Notes under the pieces: generated by a model
Databases searched by the model: none
What the model was told of the DNA's origin: nothing
The model's input: only the letters and a program-made list of their open reading frames with translations
DNA from: an uncultured Polaribacter sp.
Lineage (GTDB): Bacteria > Bacteroidota > Bacteroidia > Flavobacteriales > Flavobacteriaceae
Length of the DNA stretch: 64,000 nt
NCBI RefSeq assembly: GCF_947495205.1
Contig: NZ_CANLXV010000001.1
Span: 402,827 to 466,826 of the forward strand
Reading direction: 5' to 3'
Shown: positions 26,516 through 35,295 of the stretch, piece by piece
Numbering within the stretch: position 1 is the first letter of the stretch
Layout: each line of letters starts with the position of its first letter
Translations under genes and position numbers: made by a program

Positions 26516-26711
26516 ATGAAAAACATATCAAAAATTGGCGATAACAGCCCTTGTTTTATTCGGTATTTCTTTTTTGTTAAATAAGTTTGGTCTCTTTAAA
26601 GAATACAATCCAGATGATTTAAGAAGTATTTTGGTAATGGTGTATCTTTTTACAAATTTGAAATACAACATGCTAGAAAACAAAGATAAGGATGCAGAAA
26701 TTCAGCATTAA
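26516..26711 (+). pseudogene. frameshifted small membrane protein gene
   Basis: From ATG 26516 the first frame stops after 22 codons. Removing one A from the A5 run at 26519-26523 opens a 64-codon frame (MKTYQKLAIT...) ending at TAA 26709-26711, with a hydrophobic segment TALVLFGISFLL and a charged tail. The second frame has a stop overlapping the ATG and no good start of its own. It is either a real +1 frameshift, a slippage-regulated gene or a sequencing error. Family not recognised. Confidence 0.5.
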
Positions 26712-26765
26712 AAATTAAAGTTGAAGCAGTTAGACGCAACAAGACCAACTTTTAAATAAACCATG

Positions 26766-26972
26766 TTAATCGGGTACAAACTCTAAAATATCTGCAGGTT
26801 GGCAATCTAAAGCTTTGCAAATAGCTTCTAAAGTAGAAAAACGAACCGCTTTGGCTTTACCAGATTTTAAGATGGATAAATTTGCTGTGGTAATGCCAAT
26901 AATTTCTGCCAACTCTTTACTTCGCATTTTGCGTTTGGCAAGCATTACATCTAAGTTTACAATAATTGCCAT
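26766..26972 (-). CDS. XRE/Cro-C1-type small HTH regulator
   Basis: 68 residues, essentially one HTH_3-type domain (RSKELAEIIGITTANLSILK, then FSTLEAICKALDCQPADILEF), similar to YozG-like regulators. It is the last gene of a four-gene minus-strand operon, 1 base after a DUF2975 gene. This regulator/DUF2975 pairing recurs in bacteria. It probably binds the operon promoter, where an 11-bp inverted repeat is present. Confidence 0.85.
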   Translation of the reverse strand: MAIIVNLDVMLAKRKMRSKELAEIIGITTANLSILKSGKAKAVRFSTLEAICKALDCQPADILEFVPD

Positions 26973-26973
26973 A

Positions 26974-27918
26974 TTATATGGTTAAGTCGTTTTCTTGTTG
27001 AATTTCCCCGCCTTTTTCTAATAAAGTACTTAAAACAATTAGGCCCAAACCTATAATAAAAAAAGTAAAATCGAATTCTAATCTTGGGTTTATGCTAAGT
27101 TGAATATCATTATTTGGATTTTTAAACCCAACATAATTATAATAAATACCATAAATAACACTTAGTATAAAAGTTAACAATTGTAGGGTCAGCACTAAAA
27201 AACCTACCCATTTCATTTTTTTAGAGAGTGCTTTGCTAAATTTAAATTCTTTCTTTAAATTTTTAAAAATAGATTGCATTTGGTAGAAAATAACTATTAC
27301 AACTAGTATTTTTAGATAATTACCAACAAACTGACAAAAAACAAAAAACCAATGAGAAGATTTTATATTTAAATACCCATTTGTGCTAAATGATGAAGTA
27401 TTTGTTTTTAAAGTTTTATTTAAGCCAGATTCTCCAGAAATTTTAAGTTTATTTCCTTGAATTTTAATAGCTGATGAATATTCAAAAATACTATCTAATT
27501 GTTGTTTTGTAATGCCTGCATTTCTAAGAAAACTTTTTTTAATTGGGTTGTTTTTTTCCTCGTTAGAGAATTTTGTGAAATTGCCGGAAAAAGTCTCTCC
27601 AGTAATCGTATCTTTTTTAGTGTAATTGTATATTTTTTTTTCATCAAAAGATAAGTTGATAGTTACTGGTACATTATAGCCTTTTGAAGAATGATCTGAA
27701 CTAAAAATTCTACTACTATCATCTAAGTGAATGGTGCCATTTTCTGTAAAAACTTCCATAGAAATTTGAAAAACTAAAAATAAAATAAGAAACCAATAAC
27801 CAGCTCTAAAGATGCTATATAAATAATTTACAATACTTTTTTTTAAAATAGCTTTATAGACTAGTATTACTAGAAAAACTGCTACAATTGCAAATAATAA
27901 GAAATAAATTGTGATCAT
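26974..27918 (-). CDS. DUF2975 membrane protein, long form
   Basis: 314 residues. Hydrophobic segments lie near residues 4-24, 38-55, about 195-215, 240-262 and 280-298. A polar region of about 135 residues between the second and third is absent from its two shorter paralogues. The C-terminus is EIQQENDLTI, shared with both paralogues. It sits 2 bases after one paralogue and 1 base before the XRE gene. Function unknown. Confidence 0.75.
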   Translation of the reverse strand: MITIYFLLFAIVAVFLVILVYKAILKKSIVNYLYSIFRAGYWFLILFLVFQISMEVFTENGTIHLDDSSRIFSSDHSSKGYNVPVTINLSFDEKKIYNYTKKDTITGETFSGNFTKFSNEEKNNPIKKSFLRNAGITKQQLDSIFEYSSAIKIQGNKLKISGESGLNKTLKTNTSSFSTNGYLNIKSSHWFFVFCQFVGNYLKILVVIVIFYQMQSIFKNLKKEFKFSKALSKKMKWVGFLVLTLQLLTFILSVIYGIYYNYVGFKNPNNDIQLSINPRLEFDFTFFIIGLGLIVLSTLLEKGGEIQQENDLTI

Positions 27919-27920
27919 AA

Positions 27921-28421
27921 TTATATGGTTAAATCGTTTTCTTGTTGTAATTCTTTTGCTCTTTCTAATATTCTGCTAAAAACGTAGAAAAAGAAGCCCA
28001 TAATCATAGAAAAATATAAGATGAATATAAAGTCTGTACTCATTTTTAAGTTGGCAAACTTACCATCAAAAATATCTACAAAAATTAATAAACTACCAAT
28101 TGCACTAGAACGTAAAAAGTAAAAACCGGTTTTTTTAAACAGCAGTATTTTTTCGGTTGAAAAGAGTTGTTTAAAATCGGTAAAATTTAGTGTTTTTATC
28201 AAATGATATAGCCCTATAAAGAACACAATACTAGCAATAAATTTAATACCGAATTTAATCCAAATTACGCTGGCACTAGCGTTGTTAATTACCATTCCTA
28301 AATAACTAAAATCGTTTTCCATAAAAGCGAATAGCGCTTTAATAGGATATAGAAACAGCATAAATGTAAAAACGAATGCATAGGTTTTAATGGCTTTTTT
28401 TGTGTCTTTTAAATCTTTCAT
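27921..28421 (-). CDS. DUF2975 membrane protein, second paralogue
   Basis: 166 residues with four predicted membrane segments (about 13-31, 46-70, 98-116, 126-148) and the C-terminus LQQENDLTI. Spaced 3 and 2 bases from its neighbours, so translationally coupled. DUF2975 assignment rests on topology, size and the XRE partner. Confidence 0.72.
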   Translation of the reverse strand: MKDLKDTKKAIKTYAFVFTFMLFLYPIKALFAFMENDFSYLGMVINNASASVIWIKFGIKFIASIVFFIGLYHLIKTLNFTDFKQLFSTEKILLFKKTGFYFLRSSAIGSLLIFVDIFDGKFANLKMSTDFIFILYFSMIMGFFFYVFSRILERAKELQQENDLTI

Positions 28422-28424
28422 AAA

Positions 28425-28931
28425 TTATATGGTTAAATCGTTTTCTTGTTTTGTGTTTTTGGCAATTTTAAAAACTTCGCTAAGTATTTGAAAAAACAAA
28501 CCCAAACCTATTATTAATAAATAGGGATGAAGACCTAATGAAATGCTAATTTTGTTTTGAAGGTAAATTTTTCCAACAAAACCAATACATAAAAACAAAG
28601 CTCCAGAGATAGTTAATAGTTTGCCAATTGTATGAAAGGAGTTGATAACAAAAACATCAAAAATTTTAACGTTTTTAAAATAGCGCAAAACCTTCTTGAA
28701 AATGTGCAGACAATAAATCTGTAGTAAAAAACTAGTTCCAGTTAGAAAAATTATAATTTTAGAAGGTAAACGATCTAGTTTTACTTCAATTCCAAGAAAA
28801 TTAAAGTCTATTCCAGAAAACTTGTCAAACCAAATTGCAATTATTAAAAGAAGAATTAAAGGTGCAGTAATTGGCACAGCAATTATCCACATAAAATCTA
28901 CAATAGCTTTTAAAATATTTAATTTTCTCAT
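28425..28931 (-). CDS. DUF2975 membrane protein, first gene of operon
   Basis: 168 residues with four predicted membrane segments and the C-terminus TKQENDLTI. First gene of the operon, preceded by a TATATTTG -7 element and an inverted repeat. The three paralogues share their last seven residues far better than the rest of the chain, which hints that the tail is a functional contact or a homogenised segment. Confidence 0.75.
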   Translation of the reverse strand: MRKLNILKAIVDFMWIIAVPITAPLILLLIIAIWFDKFSGIDFNFLGIEVKLDRLPSKIIIFLTGTSFLLQIYCLHIFKKVLRYFKNVKIFDVFVINSFHTIGKLLTISGALFLCIGFVGKIYLQNKISISLGLHPYLLIIGLGLFFQILSEVFKIAKNTKQENDLTI

Positions 28932-28935
28932 AATA

Positions 28936-28985
28936 ATTATTGTTTTACGATAACAAATATATAAAAATTATTGAAAAACAATAAT
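28936..28985. promoter_or_regulatory. promoter with 11-bp inverted repeat upstream of the DUF2975-XRE operon
   Basis: ATTATTGTTTT (28936-28946) and AAAACAATAAT (28975-28985) form a perfect inverted repeat. It brackets a minus-strand TATATTTG (28954-28961) and overlaps a TTG at 28979-28981, 17 bases from the -7. A natural operator for the operon's own XRE protein. Confidence 0.6.
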
Positions 28986-29022
28986 AAAATATTTTAAAAA
29001 AGTAATTATTTTAGTTTTCATC

Positions 29023-29063
29023 AAAAAAAAGACCTCACAGATTTTTTTAAAAACTGTGAGGTC
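29023..29063 (-). terminator. terminator of the BI-1 gene
   Basis: Minus-strand GACCTCACAG / CTGTGAGGTC stem with an A/T loop, followed by eight T residues. Confidence 0.9.
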
Positions 29064-29092
29064 TGAATGCTAATTTTTATAAAAAAATAAGC

Positions 29093-29794
29093 TTAGTCTC
29101 TAGACATAAAAATTTGTAAAACATACCAAAAAAGTAACATTAAAGAAGCAAATAAGCCTAAAGAAGCGGGTATGTAATCTTCTGTTCCGTATTTGTTAAC
29201 CATTTCAGAAGTTTGGTATAAAATGCTACCTGCTGCTAAAATACACATAGCTACAGAAAACCATAAACCTAAATTAAAACCGAACAAAGTTCCTGCAATA
29301 ATTAAACCAATTGCAATAAAAAAACCAACGGTTAAACCCGCTTTTAAGAAAGAAAAATCTTTTTTAGTTACAAATACAATGGCAGAAATACCTACAAATA
29401 GCGCTAAGGTTACAACAGCAGCTTGTTGTACTAAATCTGCACTTTCTGTATAATAAATAGCAATGTATAATAGTGGCACAAAAATAATGGCTTGTGCAAA
29501 AACGTATAAAGCATACGCCATGTATTGTATGTTTTTATCGGTAGTTTTTAATGCAGTACTTTCTGCGTAATTGGTTGCTAGCATAAAACCACCTAACATT
29601 ACCAGCCAACGCCAACCTTCTGTCATAGAGAGCATAAAGTTTACAATAGCATTACTTTGTAGCAATAAATATTCAAAAATTACAAATAGTAAAACGCCAC
29701 CTGCAACGTGCGCATAGGTTTTTTTGTAAAATTCTACACGGACTTGGTCTGTAGATTCTATTAAAAGTGTTTTGTTGGTTAAATTATGATCCAT
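29093..29794 (-). CDS. Bax inhibitor-1/YccA family membrane protein
   Basis: 233 residues with seven membrane segments. Family features: the N-terminal FYKKTYAHVAGGVLLF, IQYMAYALYVFAQAIIFVP in the middle, and the C-terminal ASLGLFASLMLLFWYVLQI. BI-1/TMBIM proteins are membrane stress or Ca2+-leak proteins, and some members (YccA) modulate FtsH. Monocistronic with its own terminator. Confidence 0.88.
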   Translation of the reverse strand: MDHNLTNKTLLIESTDQVRVEFYKKTYAHVAGGVLLFVIFEYLLLQSNAIVNFMLSMTEGWRWLVMLGGFMLATNYAESTALKTTDKNIQYMAYALYVFAQAIIFVPLLYIAIYYTESADLVQQAAVVTLALFVGISAIVFVTKKDFSFLKAGLTVGFFIAIGLIIAGTLFGFNLGLWFSVAMCILAAGSILYQTSEMVNKYGTEDYIPASLGLFASLMLLFWYVLQIFMSRD

Positions 29795-29836
29795 AATAGT
29801 TTTTTAGTTTAATTGAATGATTTGGTTTTATGTAAT

Positions 29837-29952
29837 ATTTTAAATTGATGGCAATGCGTTTATCACCTAAGTTTTGGTATTAAAAATATAACAATTCTTC
29901 TAAATTTTAATGTTAGCAATAAAAGATAATCTTAGTTTGTATCAGACTTATT
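29837..29952. repeat. direct repeat A, downstream of the 307-residue secreted protein gene
   Basis: Shares long blocks with 31000-31106: ATTTTAAATTGATGGCAATG, TAAGTTTTGGTATTA and TTCTAAATTTTAATGTTA in the same order. The two copies flank the gene at 29948-30871; this copy just overlaps its stop codon. Confidence 0.85.
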
Positions 29953-30871
29953 TTATCTCAATAATTCTTTCTTCAATTTTTGTAGTGCCTTCTGCTTTTA
30001 CTTCTTTAGTTTCTATGCTATAAATTACCCAACCTGTTTCTCCATGGATTCTAGAGGCTGTATAAGTTTCATTGGTTAATGGAGGAAAATCTTCACGATT
30101 TGGCATATTTTTACCAAAAGCACTCACTTTTTTTAAAAATTTATAAGTTTCATTGGTTAATTGTTCTGAATTTACAACCTGTTTCATTCTTATTACAGCA
30201 TTTCCATCTTCCTCGTTAATTTCGTCTAAACTATAACTTATAGCTGCGTCAAAAGGTTTGCCGCCAAAATTGTTACGCAGCGTAATGTTACCTTTTACTT
30301 TTTCATTTAAAGTATATTTAATGCCATGAAAACTATAAAATTGAATGGCATCTTTTATGGCATTTGCCTCAATAGCTTCTTTAGAATTAAAGTTTTTCAT
30401 AACATTATCTATAATATTGTTAATGTTTGGTACGTCCTTTAATTCTTCTTTTAATTGATCTGTTACTTTTAGTTGATACTCTTTGATACTTTCCCAATTT
30501 ACAACTTCCATAAATGTACCAAATTCATCTGTTTTAATTTGTACAGCAATATCACTAGCTAAAGCATTAATTTTTTTTGCAATTTCACTATCGGTTTCTA
30601 CTTTGTAATTTTTATAATACCATTCTGTAGTGTAACTATTTGCTGTAGAATCAATTATTTTTAAATCTACTTCGTAACTTGTATATTCTCTAGAAATTGT
30701 ATCTGTTCCTTTTAACTTTAGTTTTTCTAAAGAAATGTCATAAGATTGTTGCTCTAAATTAGCCCAATAACCAATAACTTGCACAGTAGAATCTTTTACG
30801 CTTATTTGGGAAAATATGGTTGTGCAAAAAAGTAAGAAAGTAAATCCAACAAATGTTTTTTTAATGTTCAT
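29948..30871 (-). CDS. exported protein of unknown function
   Basis: 307 residues. Signal peptide TFVGFTFLLFCTTIFSQ, then a soluble, acidic mature chain without membrane segments or motifs I recognise. No family assigned. It lies between the BI-1 gene and umuD, and is bracketed by direct repeats of about 110 bp at 29837-29952 and 31000-31106, which suggests it arrived, or was duplicated, as a unit. It occupies the place where umuC would be expected downstream of umuD. Confidence 0.7.
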   Translation of the reverse strand: MNIKKTFVGFTFLLFCTTIFSQISVKDSTVQVIGYWANLEQQSYDISLEKLKLKGTDTISREYTSYEVDLKIIDSTANSYTTEWYYKNYKVETDSEIAKKINALASDIAVQIKTDEFGTFMEVVNWESIKEYQLKVTDQLKEELKDVPNINNIIDNVMKNFNSKEAIEANAIKDAIQFYSFHGIKYTLNEKVKGNITLRNNFGGKPFDAAISYSLDEINEEDGNAVIRMKQVVNSEQLTNETYKFLKKVSAFGKNMPNREDFPPLTNETYTASRIHGETGWVIYSIETKEVKAEGTTKIEERIIEIK

Positions 30872-30999
30872 GCTATATTTTAACTATTATTTTTAGAGCT
30901 GAATTATGTTAATGTAACTAGGTTTTAATTGGTTTAAGGAGGATTTTATCTTCCATATTTCTAAAAACTTCAATTTAACAAGCTTAGTGATGTTTTTTA

Positions 31000-31106
31000 A
31001 TTTTAAATTGATGGCAATGTGTTTATAATTTAAGTTTTGGTATTACAAATATTCTAAATTTTAATGTTATTGCTATAGGATAACCTTGGTTTGTATAAGG
31101 TTTATT
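31000..31106. repeat. direct repeat B, downstream of umuD
   Basis: Partner of 29837-29952 with the same three conserved blocks; about 7 bases shorter in the middle. It starts 15 bases beyond the umuD stop. Confidence 0.85.
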
Positions 31107-31120
31107 CAACATAAAAAGAA

Positions 31121-31555
31121 CTACACTTTCTTAATTACATTGGTTACAATGCCCCAAATAACAAAATCGTTTTCTGCGGTAATTTTTATAATTGGGTAAT
31201 CTGGATTTTCGGGTTGCAACCAAACCTCTTTACCTTGAACACGCAAACGTTTTACGGTAAATTCTCCATCTACAAAACAAACGGCAATTTTTTTATCTTC
31301 TGGTGGTAAACTTCTATCAATAACCAATAAATCTTGATCGTTTAAACCTGCATTAATCATAGATTGTCCTTTTACTTTAGCAAAAAAAGTAGTGTCTTTA
31401 TTTTTTACCAATTCTTCATCTAAAGAAACACGTTCTTGTTCAAAATCTTCTGCAGGCGCAGGAAAACCTGCGGAAATGCCATTATCTATAAAAAATGCAC
31501 CTGCTATTGGTGAAGGTTTGGGTGCAAAAAAATCTAAATTTTGTGATGTAGTCAT
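31121..31555 (-). CDS. umuD: UmuD/LexA-type S24 autopeptidase
   Basis: 144 residues. The self-cleavage site is probably A29-G30 (SAGFPAPAEDF); catalytic S65 in GQSM and K102 in FTVKRL are 37 residues apart, as in UmuD (S60/K97). The family is activated by RecA filaments, and processed UmuD joins UmuC as DNA polymerase V. There is no DNA-binding domain, so it is not LexA. No umuC is found on either side, which is unusual since umuD normally directly precedes umuC. Confidence 0.88.
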   Translation of the reverse strand: MTTSQNLDFFAPKPSPIAGAFFIDNGISAGFPAPAEDFEQERVSLDEELVKNKDTTFFAKVKGQSMINAGLNDQDLLVIDRSLPPEDKKIAVCFVDGEFTVKRLRVQGKEVWLQPENPDYPIIKITAENDFVIWGIVTNVIKKV

Positions 31556-31603
31556 AATACGCCAAATTAAAACTTTTCTTTCACTTTATCACTTTTTATG
31601 CTT

Positions 31604-33106
31604 TTAAATCTTTGTGGTAATCTCTAAGTAAGTTTCTTTTAATTTTAGGATTACAATTTCTAATTCTTCTGTAGTTAAATGACCAAAACCAAAACGAATA
31701 GCACAAGTGTTTTTATTTTGATATAAAATGGTTTTGGGCAAAAATAAATCGTTTTTTTCTGCTGCTGTTGCCAATTTTATTAAAGAGATTTGTGGTTTAA
31801 AATTTAACCAAATTGCCAAACCACCATTAGGAATTTCCCAATTGGTAATTTTAGAAAAATGCGTTTGTAAAAGTTGCGTTAAAACATCTCTTCTTTGCTT
31901 ATAGGTAACAATGTTTTTTTTCATCAAACGATGAATTTCGCCTTCGCTAATCAATTCAGATAACATTTGTTCTTGAATTAAATCTCCTTGTTCATCTAAC
32001 AAATACAAGTAATTTTTGGCTTCTGCAATTAAATTTTCTGGTGCAATAACAAAACCTGTCTGAAAGCTCGGAAATAAAGATTGCCCTAATTTTCCCAAGT
32101 AAATTACCATTCCGTTTGTATCTGCACTGGCTAAAGGTTTTACAGGTGCATTATTATATTGAAAATCGTAATCATAATCATCTTCAATAATTGCAAAACC
32201 ATAATTTTTAGCTAATTTTAATAATTCTAAACGTCTTTTTCTGCTTAAACTTTTGGTGGTGGGATAGTCTCTATGCGCACAAATATAAATACATCGTATA
32301 CTGTTTTTGGTATACTTTTCTTTGATAAAATTAGTATCTAAACCATTTTTATCTGTAGGAATTGTTTCAATTTTTGCACCAGTTTGCTGAAAAATCATAT
32401 TTGCCGCGTAATTGCTTAAATTTCCTACCAAAACAATATCATTGGGCTTTAAAAGTAATTGAGAAACAATGTACAAACTCATTTCTGTACTTCTGGTACT
32501 AATTATATTTTTTGATGTACTTTTAAAACCTCTTGTTGCATTTAAATAATTACACAATTGTGTTTGAAATACAGATAATGAGGTTTCATTTGGTCTGTTC
32601 CATTTTTTGATTAATGTTTTGCGTTTCATGGCGGCACTATACCATCTTGTAAAGTCGTTTACAGGGTGCAAACGTAAATCTGGTTTGCCATCATTTATAG
32701 TGTATTTTGCATTTGTTTTTTGTACTGTGGAAGCCAAATGAAACGATTTTTGGAATGTAAAACCAGTTTTTTTTATTTCAGAATTACTTCCGTCTGTGTT
32801 TTCTAATGTACCTTTTAATTTGTTTAATTTTAGTTGTTTATGTGCTATAAAAGTACCTTTATTTGGTAAAATAGCAACCCAACCTTGTGCAGCTAATTCG
32901 TCGTAAATAGCAACTGCTGTATTTCTGTGAACTTTTAATAGTGTACTTAAAATGCGTGTTCCAGGTAATTTTGTTTTTGCTGTTAATACGTTTCTTTGTA
33001 TGGCTTTAATAATTTGTGCTGCAACTTGCAGGTAAACCGGTTGCAAAAGTGATTTATCAAAATTAATTTCATTTTTAAAAAACTCAAATACCGGACTATC
33101 TTTCAT
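31604..33106 (-). CDS. MocR/PdxR-type GntR regulator with aminotransferase domain
   Basis: 500 residues. The N-terminal winged HTH at about 16-82 (YLQVAAQIIKAIQ, RNTAVAIYDELAAQGW) is fused to a type I aminotransferase fold. PLP-site features are IIEDDYDYDFQY near 258 and the lysine in YLGKLGQSLFPSFQTG near 290. MocR proteins sense PLP or PLP-linked ligands; PdxR members control vitamin B6 synthesis. It diverges from a TonB receptor with a 68-base gap holding an 11-bp direct repeat, so the receptor is a likely target. Confidence 0.87.
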   Translation of the reverse strand: MKDSPVFEFFKNEINFDKSLLQPVYLQVAAQIIKAIQRNVLTAKTKLPGTRILSTLLKVHRNTAVAIYDELAAQGWVAILPNKGTFIAHKQLKLNKLKGTLENTDGSNSEIKKTGFTFQKSFHLASTVQKTNAKYTINDGKPDLRLHPVNDFTRWYSAAMKRKTLIKKWNRPNETSLSVFQTQLCNYLNATRGFKSTSKNIISTRSTEMSLYIVSQLLLKPNDIVLVGNLSNYAANMIFQQTGAKIETIPTDKNGLDTNFIKEKYTKNSIRCIYICAHRDYPTTKSLSRKRRLELLKLAKNYGFAIIEDDYDYDFQYNNAPVKPLASADTNGMVIYLGKLGQSLFPSFQTGFVIAPENLIAEAKNYLYLLDEQGDLIQEQMLSELISEGEIHRLMKKNIVTYKQRRDVLTQLLQTHFSKITNWEIPNGGLAIWLNFKPQISLIKLATAAEKNDLFLPKTILYQNKNTCAIRFGFGHLTTEELEIVILKLKETYLEITTKI

Positions 33107-33126
33107 TTTAAAACTGGACTATCTTT
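33093..33126. promoter_or_regulatory. direct-repeat operator candidate for the MocR regulator
   Basis: GGACTATCTTT occurs exactly at 33093-33103 and 33116-33126, 23 bp apart, about two helical turns. MocR regulators commonly bind direct repeats. One copy overlaps the regulator's own start codons, the other is in the shared intergenic gap. Confidence 0.65.
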
Positions 33127-33174
33127 GGTGCTGTTAAAGTTACGACTTTTGCCAAAGATTTAAAATGAATACTT

Positions 33175-34995
33175 ATGAAATTTAAAATTACCGGTTTATT
33201 TGTGTTATTGTGTTGTATTACAGTAATAAGCGCACAAGAAAAATTAATAAAAAAAGATACTTTAAAAGAAGTAGTTATTACTTCTGCAAGAATAGATTTG
33301 CCTTTTAAAGCAAACTCTAGAACTATAAATATTGTGTCTAAAGCAGCTATTGTAAACAGTGCAGCTACTAATGTTGCAGATTTATTGCAACAAGTGGCTG
33401 GTGTAGATATTAGAAGAAGAGGTACTGCAGGTAGTCAGGCAGATTTGTATATTAGAGGTGGTGGTTTTGATCAAACGTTACTTTTAATTGATGGTATAAA
33501 AATGGATGATGCACAAACAGGACACCATACCTTGAATGCAGCTTTACCAATTGAAGTAATTGAAAGAATAGAAATTATTAAGGGACCTGCAGCAAGAGTT
33601 TTTGGGCAAAATGCATTTACAGGAGCTATTAATATTGTTACTAAAAAGAAACTTAATAGTGTTGCTTCTGTTAATGTAGAAAGCGGCTCTTTTGGGCAAT
33701 TAAATGGTTCTATAACTGTTGGTAAAGAGTTTGAAAATTCTTCATTTATAGCACATGTAGGTACTTTAACATCAGAAGGTTACAGAAATAATTCTGATTA
33801 TAATAATTACAACTATTTTTTAAAAGCAATTGTAAACAAGAAAAAACAACCTATAGAAATTATTGGAACGTTTTTCGATAAAAAGTTTGGTGCAGAAAAC
33901 TTTTATACAACAAATCCTGCTTGGAATGAGTATGAAGAAACTCAAAACAGTTTGTTAGGTGTTTCTACCACGTTTAAAAACGATAAATTTAAAGTTACAC
34001 CAAGATTGTATTGGAGAAGAGGGCAAGACATGTTTCTGTTAAAAAGAGATGATCCTGCTTTTTTTAGAAATTTTCATATTACCAATAAAGTTGGTGCAGA
34101 AACTAATGTTTCTTATACATCTAAATTGGGTATTACAGGTTTTGGTATAGATTTTTCTAGCTATGCAATTAGCAGTAATAATTTAGGTGAAAGAAGTAGA
34201 ACCATAACCAATCTTTTTTTAGAACACCGTTTTAAACTTGGTAATATAATAGATATTACACCTGGTGTTGCTGTTTCTTATTTTTCAGATTTTGATTTTA
34301 ATGCATTTCCTGGTTTAGATTTAGGGGTACAAATTTCAGAAAATTTTAAAGCTTATGGTAATGTAGGGTATACGTTTAGAGTGCCAACTTACACAGATTT
34401 GTTTTATAACGATCCTGTAACTGCTGGTAACGAAAATTTAGAACCAGAAAGTGCTTTTGCGCAAGAATTTGGTTTTAAATACAACGATGCTCGTTTTGCT
34501 GGTTCTGTTGCATTTTTTAATAGAGATTCAGATAATTTAATAGATTATATAAGAGAAGATACAGGAACAAGTGTTTTTACAGCAACCAATATTGCAGCTG
34601 TAAATACACAAGGTTTTGAGTTTGAAGGCGCTTATAATTTTAAATTGTTAGGTTATAAACAGGTTGTAAACTTTGGTTATACGTATTTAAATGATGATAT
34701 TTTAGACCATAATAAAGATTTGTCTCGTTATTCTTTAAATACCTTAAAACATCAATTTGTAACGCGTTTTTCTTCTAGATTCTTTAAAAATATTAGACAA
34801 AATATTATTTACAAACACGCAGAACGCACAACAGGGCAAAGTTATAATGTTTGGGATGCTTCTGTAATTGTAGATTTCAACAAATTTAATTTTACAATTA
34901 CGGCCAATAATATTTTTAATGCAGATTATATAGAATCTGGTTTTGTACCAATGCCACCAAGCAATATTTTATTTGGTTTGCGTTATAATTTCTAA
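33175..34995 (+). CDS. TonB-dependent receptor (BtuB-like size)
   Basis: 606 residues: signal peptide (LFVLLCCITVISAQ), a TonB-box-like segment TLKEVVITSARI, plug domain about 45-165 (VAGVDIRRRG, YIRGGGFDQTLLLIDGIK, IIKGPAARVFGQNAFTGAINIVTKK) and a 22-strand type barrel ending in NILFGLRYNF. No carboxypeptidase-like N-domain and no SusD, so it is probably a small-molecule (vitamin, metal or siderophore) receptor and not a glycan one. It diverges from a MocR/PdxR regulator, suggesting a PLP-related or amine ligand; that is speculation. Confidence 0.87.
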   Translation: MKFKITGLFVLLCCITVISAQEKLIKKDTLKEVVITSARIDLPFKANSRTINIVSKAAIVNSAATNVADLLQQVAGVDIRRRGTAGSQADLYIRGGGFDQTLLLIDGIKMDDAQTGHHTLNAALPIEVIERIEIIKGPAARVFGQNAFTGAINIVTKKKLNSVASVNVESGSFGQLNGSITVGKEFENSSFIAHVGTLTSEGYRNNSDYNNYNYFLKAIVNKKKQPIEIIGTFFDKKFGAENFYTTNPAWNEYEETQNSLLGVSTTFKNDKFKVTPRLYWRRGQDMFLLKRDDPAFFRNFHITNKVGAETNVSYTSKLGITGFGIDFSSYAISSNNLGERSRTITNLFLEHRFKLGNIIDITPGVAVSYFSDFDFNAFPGLDLGVQISENFKAYGNVGYTFRVPTYTDLFYNDPVTAGNENLEPESAFAQEFGFKYNDARFAGSVAFFNRDSDNLIDYIREDTGTSVFTATNIAAVNTQGFEFEGAYNFKLLGYKQVVNFGYTYLNDDILDHNKDLSRYSLNTLKHQFVTRFSSRFFKNIRQNIIYKHAERTTGQSYNVWDASVIVDFNKFNFTITANNIFNADYIESGFVPMPPSNILFGLRYNF

Positions 34996-35006
34996 CAAGG
35001 TTTTCA

Positions 35007-35040
35007 ACAAGGGGTTTAACAAGAGGTTTAAACCCCTTGT
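35007..35040 (+). terminator. hairpin after the TonB receptor
   Basis: ACAAGGGGTTTA pairs with TAAACCCCTTGT around a 10-nt loop. No immediate T run, so it is either a weak terminator or an mRNA-end stabiliser. The rest of the 300-base gap to 35296 shows nothing else. Confidence 0.6.
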
Positions 35041-35295
35041 AGTACTTCGTTTTCTTTTTTTAGAAAAACTTTTTTTGTAACAAAAACATTTTTTCTGCTA
35101 CAAATATATGTAGAGCAACCAAAATTTAATACAATTTATCTTTTTTCGTTTTACGAATGCTAAATGTAATCAACAAAAATAGCGCTATATAAAGTTAATT
35201 TTTAAATTTAAAGTTTCTCTAATGTATTGATAAAATAACCTGTTTTATTCAATCAAAAATATTTATATTTAGTAACTTTTAAAAAATTGTTATAA

